Positions 8,802-16,718 of a stretch of 64,000 nucleotides of DNA are shown piece by piece; position 1 is the first letter of the stretch; each line of letters opens with the position of its first letter. The position numbers and the translations under genes are program-made. Under the pieces are notes generated by a model, which saw only the letters and a program-made list of their open reading frames with translations, made no database searches and had not been told where the DNA came from. Source of the stretch: Roseibium sp. HPY-6 (lineage in GTDB: Bacteria > Pseudomonadota > Alphaproteobacteria > Rhizobiales > Stappiaceae); NCBI RefSeq assembly GCF_040530035.1, contig NZ_JBEWCD010000003.1, positions 372,001-436,000 of the forward strand, written 5' to 3'.

Positions 8802-9929
8802 TTATTTTGGATAGTTTGCAGTGAAAGTTGCCGGATCGTAGTCCGCGCCGACGCCGGAGGACATGATGACCGATCCCGGCTTATCCATAAGAGCATAGTC
8901 GGCGGTAAAGACGTCAGCTTTCACAGAGGGAGTCTCATGACCTTCCGACACGACCACCTGCTGGTTCACCTCGATCCGGCGCGGAATGCCCTTGCCGTCA
9001 AGCACGTCAAACAGGACTTCGAACCCTTCGGCACCCATTGCGGGCGGGTAATCGATACCGATCATCGGAACGTCGTTCTGCACGGAGAGCTGATACATCG
9101 CGTTGAAGTCGCCACCGGTGTGTGGCGGGATCTTTCCGGCTTCGTATCCGGCCGCAAGAAAGGCCTCGATGGAACCGGAGCCCTGCAGACCGCTGTCTGC
9201 CCACACGCCTGCAATCTCGTCACCATATTTCTGGATCAGTGCCGACATGATGGTCTTGCCGTTCGCGGGCGACCAGGAGGTGTATTGCGTTTCCAGAACC
9301 TCGATTCCCGGGAACTGGTTGAACACCTCCATCGCGGCCTTGATCCGGTTTTCCGCTGGCGAGGCACCGGCCAGCCCGCCAAGCATGACAACCTTGCCTT
9401 CGCCGCCGAGCTTTTCCGCGAGCCACTGAGCAGAAATGCGGCCCAACGCCTGGTCGGATGCCGTGACGAAGGTAATGTAGTTTTCGTCGGACGAGACCTG
9501 GCGGTCCACGAGAACCACCGGGATCCCCTGACGCTTGGCCCGGCGCACCGCCGGATCAAGAGCTTCAGCGGTTGCCGGACTGATCAACAGAATATCGACA
9601 CCCTGGGCAATGAGATCCTGAACATCGGCGGCCTGTTTGGACGGATCGTCATTTGCGTCCGTGATAATGAAACGCTCGATCTTGTCGGCGTGCCGTTCCG
9701 CTGCCGCTTCGATCCCGTGCAGCATGGCAACACGCCACGGATTTGAAATCGATGCATTGGAGAACCCGATGACATAGGGTCCGTCCTTCTTGAATTCCGC
9801 GGCATCGAATATGTCCACGGATCCTGGGTTCCAAAGGAACGTTCTCGGAACGCCGTCGTAGTCGGCAAGAGCCGTGCCTGCGGACAGGCAAAGGGTTGCG
9901 GCCGCAGCCACAATTGTTCTGATACGCAT
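8802..9929 (-). CDS. sugar ABC transporter periplasmic substrate-binding protein
   Basis: 375 residues. The ATG at 9929 has GGAGGAG upstream and begins a clean signal peptide (MRIRTIV, then AAAATLCLSAGTALA with probable cleavage after residue 22); the ATG 12 bases upstream is less likely. The mature part is a type I (ribose/xylose-like) periplasmic binding protein: IGFSNASISNPWR opens the first lobe, DGADILLI-type strands follow, and ADSGLQGSGS and HTGGDFNAMY lie near the cleft. It would capture the substrate for the importer encoded downstream. The cytoplasmic regulator at 3944-5305 contains a close copy of this domain, pointing to the same ligand class. Ligand unknown. Confidence 0.93.
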   Translation of the reverse strand: MRIRTIVAAAATLCLSAGTALADYDGVPRTFLWNPGSVDIFDAAEFKKDGPYVIGFSNASISNPWRVAMLHGIEAAAERHADKIERFIITDANDDPSKQAADVQDLIAQGVDILLISPATAEALDPAVRRAKRQGIPVVLVDRQVSSDENYITFVTASDQALGRISAQWLAEKLGGEGKVVMLGGLAGASPAENRIKAAMEVFNQFPGIEVLETQYTSWSPANGKTIMSALIQKYGDEIAGVWADSGLQGSGSIEAFLAAGYEAGKIPPHTGGDFNAMYQLSVQNDVPMIGIDYPPAMGAEGFEVLFDVLDGKGIPRRIEVNQQVVVSEGHETPSVKADVFTADYALMDKPGSVIMSSGVGADYDPATFTANYPK

Positions 9930-9977
9930 ATTCTCCTCCATAATTATGCGTTCGTGGATATGAAATTTCAGGAGTGT

Positions 9978-11264
9978 TTATTCCGCGGCCAGGATCAGTC
10001 CCGGAGAACGCGGGTCGCTCTGTCGGGGGTCCTTCCAGGCGCTGCCGTCCTTCATGATCATGGCCAGGTTGTCCTGCTTTTGAAGCAGTGAGACATCCTG
10101 AACGACATCCCCACGAACAAGCAGCAGATCCGCAAGGTAGCCTTCCTTGATCTGGCCGAGCTCACCGCTCCGGCCCATAAGCTCGGCACCGACATGGGTG
10201 GCACAGCGAAGCGCCTCGACCGGCGAGTAGCCAAAGTAGCGGACGAAATGCTCGATATCGCGAGCGTTCTGACCCATCGGCGTGACCGAGAACCCATAGT
10301 CGCCGCCGACGACCACACGGACCCCGCGTTTGCGGATTTCGTGATAAGTCGCGCAAGTCGCTTCGAATTTCCGGAACAAACCCATGCTTTCAGCAACTTC
10401 CCGGGTCAGGCCGACAACGTCGCCTTCACGCGTGCTATTGTGAACAAGCCCGAAGGCCGGACCGACGAAGATGCGGTCCTTGGCGCCTTCAAGCATGTCG
10501 AGCGCTTCCTCATCCGCAAAGTCGCAGTGATAGATGCAGTCGACACCATGACGCACTGCCATCTTCACGCTCTTGGACGATCTGGCATGGGCGGCCACCA
10601 TCTTGTCGAAGGCATGCGCAACCTTGACGAACGCTGCCAGCTCCTCGTCTTCCGTTGGGGTGATTTCCGCCCGCGCATGGCTGACGAACTCGTCGCCGGA
10701 AATATTGATCTTCATGATATCGACACCGTCGCGCACGCATTCGCGGGCAACGCGCCGCATTTCGTCCGGCCCGTCTGCAACCAGACCAAAGCTTTCCTGG
10801 TAGATGTGCCGCTTGCGCTCGTCACCGAGCCCCGCTGTCGTTGTCACTTCAGGACTGCCGGCCATCATACGCGGTCCATCGATCAGACCCTCGTTGATGG
10901 CATCCCTCGCCGTCACACCGAGCATGGGCTTTGCGGAGGCCGCTTCGAAAATAGACGTGAAACCGTGGCTCAAAAGAAGTCTCAGGTTCTGCGCCGTTAG
11001 CAGCATATGCCGTTCCGGACATAGCTGACCCAACTCGGTCGGCTCCGAAATTCCTGTAAAGCTCGGGTGGCAATGGCCTTCGACCATGCCCGGCATGAGA
11101 GTCATGCCGGTCCCGTCAATCAGATTGTCAGACAAGCCGGAAGGCACGTCCGTGCCTTCGATAACCTTTGCAATACGGTTGCCTTCGACCACAACGGTGC
11201 CCGGAACGGCTGCGTCCGCGACACCGTTCCAAATCATCGCACCCTGGATAACGGTTTGTGTCAT
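9978..11264 (-). CDS. metal-dependent amidohydrolase (imidazolonepropionase-like family)
   Basis: 428 residues. The ATG at 11264 is preferred to a GTG 18 bases upstream because GGGAGG precedes it at the right distance. It is an amidohydrolase-superfamily TIM barrel: an N-terminal composite beta-sandwich strand (VVVEGNRIAKV), the metal motif PGMVEGHCHPSF, KINISGDEF with a likely bridging lysine, further histidines in VAAHARSSK and IYHCDFADEE, and an aspartate in VVVGGDYGFSV, then the C-terminal return GYLADLLLVRGD. There is no signal peptide, so it acts in the cytoplasm. It is the first gene of the transporter operon and probably hydrolyses a C-N bond or lactone in the imported compound. The actual substrate cannot be read from sequence. 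Confidence 0.85.
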   Translation of the reverse strand: MTQTVIQGAMIWNGVADAAVPGTVVVEGNRIAKVIEGTDVPSGLSDNLIDGTGMTLMPGMVEGHCHPSFTGISEPTELGQLCPERHMLLTAQNLRLLLSHGFTSIFEAASAKPMLGVTARDAINEGLIDGPRMMAGSPEVTTTAGLGDERKRHIYQESFGLVADGPDEMRRVARECVRDGVDIMKINISGDEFVSHARAEITPTEDEELAAFVKVAHAFDKMVAAHARSSKSVKMAVRHGVDCIYHCDFADEEALDMLEGAKDRIFVGPAFGLVHNSTREGDVVGLTREVAESMGLFRKFEATCATYHEIRKRGVRVVVGGDYGFSVTPMGQNARDIEHFVRYFGYSPVEALRCATHVGAELMGRSGELGQIKEGYLADLLLVRGDVVQDVSLLQKQDNLAMIMKDGSAWKDPRQSDPRSPGLILAAE

Positions 11265-11280
11265 TTGATCCTCCCAAGTC

Positions 11281-11307
11281 ACGCCGGCAACGTGTTACGC
11301 CCGGCGT
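11281..11307 (-). promoter_or_regulatory. 5' leader hairpin of the amidohydrolase operon
   Basis: Perfect seven-base arms ACGCCGG (11281-11287) and CCGGCGT (11301-11307) lie just before the ribosome site of the first operon gene. In the leader RNA they would form a hairpin that could affect stability or initiation. No known riboswitch is recognised. Confidence 0.4.
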
Positions 11308-11336
11308 GTTTTGGGGAGGATGCCAGACTTAAGGCG

Positions 11337-11391
11337 GACAACAAGACAGGTTGTCGCAGCATTTGCCCGTATTTTGGATTATCCCGAAATA
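11337..11391. promoter_or_regulatory. two inverted repeats upstream of the transport operon, operator candidates
   Basis: The first is GACAAC-N7-GTTGTC (11337-11355), perfect in six-base arms. The second is an imperfect 22-base palindrome at 11370-11391, with eight of eleven pairs matching, centred on TATTTTGG / CCCGAAATA. Both lie in the 277-base gap upstream of the amidohydrolase, where the operon promoter must be. They are the natural candidates for binding by the IclR-like regulators encoded downstream. Binding is inferred, and I cannot fix the -35/-10 boxes. Confidence 0.45.
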
Positions 11392-11541
11392 TGGATAAGT
11401 AATTTTACTTTTGCCGCGCACATAGATCCCTCGCCGTCGATCTTGACCAGATAGGACGAGGGAACGCCTGGCAAGTGCGCGGCATCACCAGACCCTGCAC
11501 GGCAAAGTCATGGAGTTCTAGGAACAGATTTCAGGATAGCG

Positions 11542-11832
11542 CTATGAACCGCCGCTGATTGCCGCTTCAGAACCGGCAGCAGTCACAACGTCCGGGTCGC
11601 CCGGTGCGAGGTAACGCTCTTGCGCCTGGACCGCTTTCTGGCCGTCGCCCGGAAGATTTGTGTTGTAGGCCTGACGGGGGAAAGGCTGAATTGTATGAAT
11701 GCCCATATTGGCATCCATCGCGTTTCCAGCGCCCACCGTCACGGTGTCACGGTGGCTCATGTAGTCGGCGCATCCGCCCAGCAGCAAAAGGGCCGCAAGC
11801 GCAACCAGCCGATCAGTTCTTCGAGTAAACAT
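11542..11832 (-). CDS. small Tad/Cpa-locus lipoprotein
   Basis: 96 residues. The ATG at 11832 follows GAGG by six bases and starts a lipoprotein signal with lipobox LLGGC, so the mature protein is an outer- or inner-membrane-anchored lipoprotein of about 75 residues. The body (MSHRDTVTVGAGNAMDANM, then PFPRQAYNTNLPGDG) matches my memory of a small conserved protein found beside cpaC in alphaproteobacterial Tad pilus loci. The gene overlaps the 3' end of cpaC by 20 bases. It may assist the secretin or take the place of CpaD. Its exact role is unknown. Confidence 0.75.
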   Translation of the reverse strand: MFTRRTDRLVALAALLLLGGCADYMSHRDTVTVGAGNAMDANMGIHTIQPFPRQAYNTNLPGDGQKAVQAQERYLAPGDPDVVTAAGSEAAISGGS

Positions 11833-13303
11833 AACCATCCTCAAGTTCCAGATCGACAATATGACCGTAGGGACCGATCAGGCCGTCGCCTTCCTTGTAT
11901 TTGCGCAGCATGTCCTTGTTCACTTCCAGAAGACCGAGCGCGAACATTTCGACGTCATTTGTCGGGCGCGTCTGATCTAGGGGCGAGGCCAGCGGTTCAT
12001 TGGGACGAGCCGGCCGCACCAGCCTGGGTGTCACCACAATAACAAGATCGGTTTCGCGCTTTTGAAAGCTGGTCGACCGGAACAACACGCCGAGTACCGG
12101 CACCTGGCCAAGCCAGGGAAGCTGACTGATGTCGCGGGTATCGACGTTCTCCAGAAGACCCGCAATTGAAAAGCTCTGGCCGTCCTTGAGTTCGATCACC
12201 GCTTCCGCGCGGCGTGACGTAAAACCGGGATTCCCGTTTACGTTGATCGAGTTGTCGATATCACTGACCTCGGTCATCACACGCAAGTTGATACGGCTGG
12301 CGTCGAGGACTGTCGGAACAAATTCCAGACGAACGCCGAAGGGACGATAGTCCGTCGAGGATGCGACACCGCCGGAATTGGACACTGCGGTCTGGATGGG
12401 CACCTCACCGCCAACATGAAAACGGGCCGTCTCACCGCTGATCGTGGTGAGGTTCGGCTGCGCCAGCCGCCGTACCAGACCCTTGCCTTCCAGCGCGTCG
12501 ATGATGGTGTCAATGCGAAGTCCGGCCGTTTCCAGCACCTTTCCGATCAGCGTTCCGAAGGGAAGGGCGCCCTGCTGCGCCACGCTGGCACCGGACCCCA
12601 GGAGTGCGACGAGACCACCGTCACCGTCGGTGCCGACCTGAACGCGCGAACCGCTGGTGCTGATATTGCCATTGTCGGACCGGCCGACCCAGTTGACCCC
12701 GAGATCCCGTCCGATCGATCGGCTCGCCTCCAGCACCCTGACTTCGAGGGCCACCTGTTGCGGACTGCGGACACTGACCGCATTGATCACCGGATCTTCC
12801 GAAAACTGCTGGGCAACTTCCAGAACCTTGGCCAGTTCCACGGCATTGTTGACGGCCCCGCTCAAACGGATCTTGTTGCCGACATTGGAAACGGACACTT
12901 GAGACGTCGGTGCGACAGCCCGGATGGCGCGCACCACGTCGTCGAAATTAAGCTGCACACGCACTTCAATAACGCCAAGAAGTGTCTTTGAGGCATCGTA
13001 GATCGAAATGTTAGTCAGGCCGGGCGCTTTGCCCTGAATGTAAAGAACCTGTTCGGACAACGGCACGATGTCCGCCGTTTCCGGATTACCGACAACGAGA
13101 TCTGAAAACTTGCTGTTCGTCCTTACGGTCCGGGTTGTGCCGGGCTGCATTGTGACCCTTGAAACGCTGCCGCCGTTCACGACAAGCGTCATTTCATCAA
13201 CTTGCGCGCTGGATTCTTGAGCGCCTGCAAGGCCAAGCACGATCACGCAGATCACTACTGTCAAAATGGACGATATCTTCACGTCGTGCCTCGTCTTTGG
13301 CAT
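11813..13303 (-). CDS. cpaC: CpaC/RcpA-type secretin of the Flp/Tad pilus
   Basis: 496 residues from ATG 13303; a TTG six bases upstream is also open and neither has a strong ribosome site. A signal peptide (SSILTVVICVIVLGLAGA) precedes an N-terminal pilus-associated domain (MTLVVNGGSVSRVTMQPG), a BON-like segment (VRAIRAVAPTSQVSVSNVG) and the secretin core with VALEVRVLEASRSIGRDLGV and the closing VPVLGVLFRSTSFQKRETDLVIVVTPRLV. It forms the outer-membrane channel for Flp pilus export. The usual neighbours cpaB, cpaD, cpaE and cpaF are absent from the window, so the pilus locus is split in this genome. Confidence 0.9.
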   Translation of the reverse strand: MPKTRHDVKISSILTVVICVIVLGLAGAQESSAQVDEMTLVVNGGSVSRVTMQPGTTRTVRTNSKFSDLVVGNPETADIVPLSEQVLYIQGKAPGLTNISIYDASKTLLGVIEVRVQLNFDDVVRAIRAVAPTSQVSVSNVGNKIRLSGAVNNAVELAKVLEVAQQFSEDPVINAVSVRSPQQVALEVRVLEASRSIGRDLGVNWVGRSDNGNISTSGSRVQVGTDGDGGLVALLGSGASVAQQGALPFGTLIGKVLETAGLRIDTIIDALEGKGLVRRLAQPNLTTISGETARFHVGGEVPIQTAVSNSGGVASSTDYRPFGVRLEFVPTVLDASRINLRVMTEVSDIDNSINVNGNPGFTSRRAEAVIELKDGQSFSIAGLLENVDTRDISQLPWLGQVPVLGVLFRSTSFQKRETDLVIVVTPRLVRPARPNEPLASPLDQTRPTNDVEMFALGLLEVNKDMLRKYKEGDGLIGPYGHIVDLELEDGYVYSKN

Positions 13304-13609
13304 TCGCAAAATTTAAGGTCACGCAAGGTCATTTTTATTTCCACATCTCAGCACAAATGCCGAAGATATTGAAATTGCCCCCGCCCTACTGACCTCAATA
13401 CTAAGATGCTGACGATTAACGGCTCGTGAAAAAAATCTGAAAACTGAAAACTATCATTCCGAAACTATATTAAGACATCGGTTGTCAGTTTTCTTACGTT
13501 CAAAGTCTTTGTAACAAGTATCAATATTCAACCGGCATACACCATTAAAGTGCGTCTGTCGGCCGATCATTTTGGGTAAATTCGTCCGGCTTTCCGGATG
13601 ACAAATCGG
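13304..13609. other. AT-rich intergenic region upstream of cpaC
   Basis: 306 bases without a gene, visibly richer in A and T than the surroundings. It must hold the minus-strand promoter for cpaC, but no single -35/-10 pair stands out. A short direct repeat of CTGAAAA lies near 13436-13450. Confidence 0.5.
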
Positions 13610-14245
13610 TCAGTTGGCAGAGCCTTGGCGTTTTTCGTATCTGACCTTGCCATCAGAGGTGACGACGCGACGGAAAAGCGCAGACCCTTGAGCTTCTTCC
13701 GGCTGGCGTGCGAACGTGACCCGCGGAATTGTGCGGGCGCTTTCAAACCGGTTGGCCGCCTGCGCCGACAAAGCTGGAGAAAACATCGCCGCGGCGGTCG
13801 TGGAATGGAAGAAATCGATGTCTCTGTCGATCTTCGTTTTCAACTTGTCGATCGGTATATCGGAATCGCCTCTTTCGATCCGCATCAGCCTGACGCCGGA
13901 CTGGATCTGGCTGAGGCGCTGGTCGATCTTTGAAAGCCGGTTCTGCACACCCGTGTTCATCAGGCTGACACTTCCGGAGATCCGCTTTTCGAATTCCTGA
14001 AGGCCGCTGAGTTGCTGTCGGATCTGATTGAGTTCCGTCGTGGCGGACCAGGTGAAAAAGAGACCAACGAACAACAGCACCGTTACCCCGACCGAAACCG
14101 CGTTGAGGGCCATCAGCACGCGGACATTGCGCTGCAGGAACGCCGTCAGCGGAGAGGTGGCAGGCGCAGGTTTGGTGCCTTTTTCAGAAGCGGCACCGCC
14201 GGTTCCGTGAGCAGCTGCGTTTCCGGTGTTCCCGTTGGCGATCAT
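13610..14245 (-). CDS. single-pass membrane protein with coiled coil, Tad-locus associated
   Basis: 211 residues from ATG 14245; a TTG at 14257 that overlaps the upstream stop as TTGA is an alternative start. A Gly/Ala/Pro-rich cytoplasmic stretch of about 40 residues is followed by one membrane helix (ALNAVSVGVTVLLFVGLFFTW) and then a heptad-like region (ELNQIRQQLSGLQEFEKRI to QNRLSKIDQRLSQIQSGV) suggesting a coiled coil outside. The C-terminus is basic. I do not recognise a named family. Its position directly after the TPR lipoprotein and upstream of cpaC suggests a part in pilus assembly. Confidence 0.65.
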   Translation of the reverse strand: MIANGNTGNAAAHGTGGAASEKGTKPAPATSPLTAFLQRNVRVLMALNAVSVGVTVLLFVGLFFTWSATTELNQIRQQLSGLQEFEKRISGSVSLMNTGVQNRLSKIDQRLSQIQSGVRLMRIERGDSDIPIDKLKTKIDRDIDFFHSTTAAAMFSPALSAQAANRFESARTIPRVTFARQPEEAQGSALFRRVVTSDGKVRYEKRQGSAN

Positions 14246-14253
14246 CAGCTTTT

Positions 14254-14766
14254 TCAACCCCGATTGGCAAAGGAGACGCTGTTGCGCAGGAGTTCCAGGT
14301 TGTTTGCTGTCGTCTGATTGTTCGGGTCAACGTCATACGCTTTGAGGAAATAGCGTCGCGCTGCCACAAGGTTGCCGCGAAGAAGATATGAGTATCCGAC
14401 ATTGTTCAGATACTCGGGACGGTTGGGTATCATCCGCGCAAGCCGCTTGTAGCCGATATCCGCATTATCGAAGCGCCCGATCATGTCGGCGGATGCCGAG
14501 TAACCGATCCAGGCAACCGGATCTTTCGGATAGACCTCAACGGCGCGCTTGTAGATCGCATACGCCTTGCCGTAGTTCTTTTCCCGGAACTGGACTTTCG
14601 CCTTGGTAAGAAGCTCATCGTCCGGGTAGTAGGCAACTTTGGAAAGATCCTGGTTCGACGCAGCACTGTCGCCGTAAGTGGACAGGTTTGCCAGATCCCC
14701 GGACTGACACCCCGTCAGCAAAAATGCCGATATCGCTAAAGCAGAGAACCGTTTACGCAACCACAT
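14254..14766 (-). CDS. TPR lipoprotein, TadD-like
   Basis: 170 residues with a lipoprotein signal ending in the lipobox LLTGC. It then has about three tetratricopeptide repeats: LTKAKVQFREKNYGKAYAIY, a degenerate unit around WIGYSASADMIGRFDNADIG, and NNVGYSYLLRGNLVAARRYF ending in DPNNQTTANNLELL. TadD proteins are TPR lipoproteins that help assemble the Flp pilus secretin, which fits cpaC 1 kb downstream on the same strand. GAGAGACA precedes the ATG. The family assignment is by architecture and context. Confidence 0.75.
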   Translation of the reverse strand: MWLRKRFSALAISAFLLTGCQSGDLANLSTYGDSAASNQDLSKVAYYPDDELLTKAKVQFREKNYGKAYAIYKRAVEVYPKDPVAWIGYSASADMIGRFDNADIGYKRLARMIPNRPEYLNNVGYSYLLRGNLVAARRYFLKAYDVDPNNQTTANNLELLRNSVSFANRG

Positions 14767-15032
14767 TGTCTCTCACCCACACCGCTTATACTCTGTCAGG
14801 GGCAATTTACTGCAGTAGCGTTACTAAGCAGTATTCACAATAGCCCCCGCCGCTACTCTGTCGGTCTTTGGGAAGAATAGGGAATTTGAGAAAATTATTG
14901 GTTAAAGGCGTCAAATTACATTTTGTAAAATGAGTGCCAAGATGTTCAGACACGCTCAAGAGATGAAACTGCGCTGTCTTGAGCAGCGGCAGCCGGTCCG
15001 GCCCTGTGCATTTCTTGAACTGTTCGCCGGGC

Positions 15033-15764
15033 TCAGCTCGCCTTGGGTTTGCGCCGTTGCGCTGCCAGCTCGCGGGTATAGGCAAACAGCGATTCAAGGC
15101 TGGTCATCGCACAGGCACAATCCCGCCGTTCCAATGCTTCGCACAGCGCTTCATGATGTTCTGCGATCCGCTCCCGGTCTCTCAACCGGTATACAAGCAT
15201 GTTCATCAAAGGCTGCATGGCCTCGAAAGCCGCCGAGAGCTGGAAGGTCAGCAGAGGGTTGCCGGTCGCCTGAGCGATGATTGAATGAAAGGCGACGTCG
15301 GACGCGCAGAATGTCTCATCGCTGGTTTGCGGGTCGCGCTGACGGTCAATCTCCGCACGAAGACCTTCCAGATCGACTTCAGAACATTTTTCAGCCGCCA
15401 GCGGCAATGCTGACGTTTCCAGCGCGAACCGTGCCTCAATGGCGTCTTCCAGCGGAATGTCGTTCATACCGATCAAAAGCCGCGTCATGGTCACGAGATT
15501 GTCCTGCGCTTCCGGCCATGTGATCCGGTTGACGAACGCACCGCCGGATGATCCCCGTTCGCTTCTGATCAGGTTCTGGGCTGCAAGGCGCTTCAGAGCT
15601 TCCCGGACAGTGGATCTGGAAACGCCGAACCGTTCTGCAAGATCGGCTTCGCTCGGCAGGCGTTCTTCACCGGCAAGCCGCCCTTCGAGAATTGCATCTC
15701 GGATCGCATTGGCAATCTGGACAGACAGTCCTTCCTTTTGAATCGTGTTGAATTCAATCGCCAA
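15033..15764 (-). CDS. GntR-family regulator, FadR/FCD subgroup, divergent from the DMSP operon
   Basis: 243 residues from a TTG start at 15764 supported by GAGGGG five bases upstream; no ATG is available nearby. The winged helix is at 12-75 (RLPSEADLAERFGVSRSTVREALKRL is the helix-turn-helix region). The all-helical FCD effector domain fills 85-235, with metal/ligand-site histidines in DVAFHSIIAQATGN and AEHHEALCEALERRD. It is divergent from the DUF2182-dmdA operon with a palindrome between them, so it probably represses that operon and itself until an acidic metabolite of DMSP breakdown binds. The regulation is inferred from position. Confidence 0.88.
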   Translation of the reverse strand: MAIEFNTIQKEGLSVQIANAIRDAILEGRLAGEERLPSEADLAERFGVSRSTVREALKRLAAQNLIRSERGSSGGAFVNRITWPEAQDNLVTMTRLLIGMNDIPLEDAIEARFALETSALPLAAEKCSEVDLEGLRAEIDRQRDPQTSDETFCASDVAFHSIIAQATGNPLLTFQLSAAFEAMQPLMNMLVYRLRDRERIAEHHEALCEALERRDCACAMTSLESLFAYTRELAAQRRKPKAS

Positions 15765-15842
15765 TGGGGCCCCTCACGTGCTTTTCGACCGAAACCCGGA
15801 CACGTTAGAGGCAGGTCTCCACCCGGTCAATTGCAAAAAAAC

Positions 15843-15857
15843 AAATGTCAGACAATT
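15843..15857. promoter_or_regulatory. GntR-type operator candidate TGTCAGACA
   Basis: TGTC-A-GACA at 15846-15854 is a perfect odd palindrome, and two further outer positions on each side also pair (AA at 15843-15844 with TT at 15856-15857). FadR-subgroup regulators typically bind short TGT...ACA palindromes of this kind. It lies in the 156-base gap between the divergent GntR gene and the DMSP operon. TTGACTTTTAAAT just downstream may belong to the operon promoter. Confidence 0.55.
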
Positions 15858-15920
15858 AAATGTTTGACTTTTAAATTGAGGAAGCGCAGCGTAACCGTCA
15901 AAGAAAAATGGGAGGAGCGG

Positions 15921-16703
15921 GTGAAGACAATCGCACGTCTTTTGCCCGGCCATGGCTTGCTGTGGCTGACGTTTTTTGCAAGCGTCCTGATTGCGTGGGG
16001 TGTTCTCTTCGCAACGCATTTGCCTGTCGTAACGCCCGATGAAGACTTCGGGCTGGCCTATCTCATCTCCCTTTGCACGCAGACAGTGGCCGATACCGGT
16101 TTTCTATCCGCGGTCTTCATGTGGTCGCTGATGTCTCTGGCGATGATGGCGCCAACTGCGTTTCCGGCGTTTAAAACCTACGCGGATCTGACTCACACGG
16201 ACGCTGCGAGCGGCAAGTCACTTGCGGTCCTCGTCACCGGATATCTTGCGGTATGGGTTGGCTTCGCGGTGCCGGCAGCCTTTCTGCAGGTTCAGCTCGC
16301 TCAAATGGGGCTCCTCGACCAGGCAGGCCGCTCAACATCGGGACTGCTCAACGGCGCGCTGATGGCGCTGGCGGGCCTTTACCAGTTCAGCAGCTTCAAG
16401 AATGCCTGTCTTTCGGCGTGTCAGAACCCGATGACTTTTTTCTTCAATCACTGGAACCCCGGACTGCGGGGCGCCCTACAGCTCGGGCTCCGGCTGGGAG
16501 CGGTCTGTCTCGGATGTTGCTGGGCATTGATGCTGCTCGCATTCGTCGCCGGCACGATGAACCTCGCCTTCATGGGCCTGGCCATGGTGTTGATGACGCT
16601 TGAAAAGCTTCCCCAGATCGGTGCGCGGCTAAGTGCACCGCTCGGGGTTTTTCTCGGAATTGGCGGGGCGGTCGTGATCGTCCTCTCACTTGTGAATCTC
16701 TAG
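15921..16703 (+). CDS. DUF2182 integral membrane protein
   Basis: 260 residues. The GTG at 15921 is chosen because GGAGGAG lies immediately upstream; the longer open frame would cover the operator and the GntR start. Seven or so hydrophobic helices are visible, with the family segments SLAMMAPTAFPAFKTYADL, the YQFSSFKNACLSACQNP helix bearing cysteines, GLRLGAVCLGCCWALMLLAFVAG and LEKLPQIG. DUF2182 proteins are predicted metal-binding membrane proteins of unknown function that pair with DUF1326 genes, as here. It heads the dmdA operon, so a role in handling sulfur compounds or a metal is possible but unproven. Confidence 0.8.
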   Translation: MKTIARLLPGHGLLWLTFFASVLIAWGVLFATHLPVVTPDEDFGLAYLISLCTQTVADTGFLSAVFMWSLMSLAMMAPTAFPAFKTYADLTHTDAASGKSLAVLVTGYLAVWVGFAVPAAFLQVQLAQMGLLDQAGRSTSGLLNGALMALAGLYQFSSFKNACLSACQNPMTFFFNHWNPGLRGALQLGLRLGAVCLGCCWALMLLAFVAGTMNLAFMGLAMVLMTLEKLPQIGARLSAPLGVFLGIGGAVVIVLSLVNL

Positions 16704-16718
16704 TCAGGGAGAAATCTC

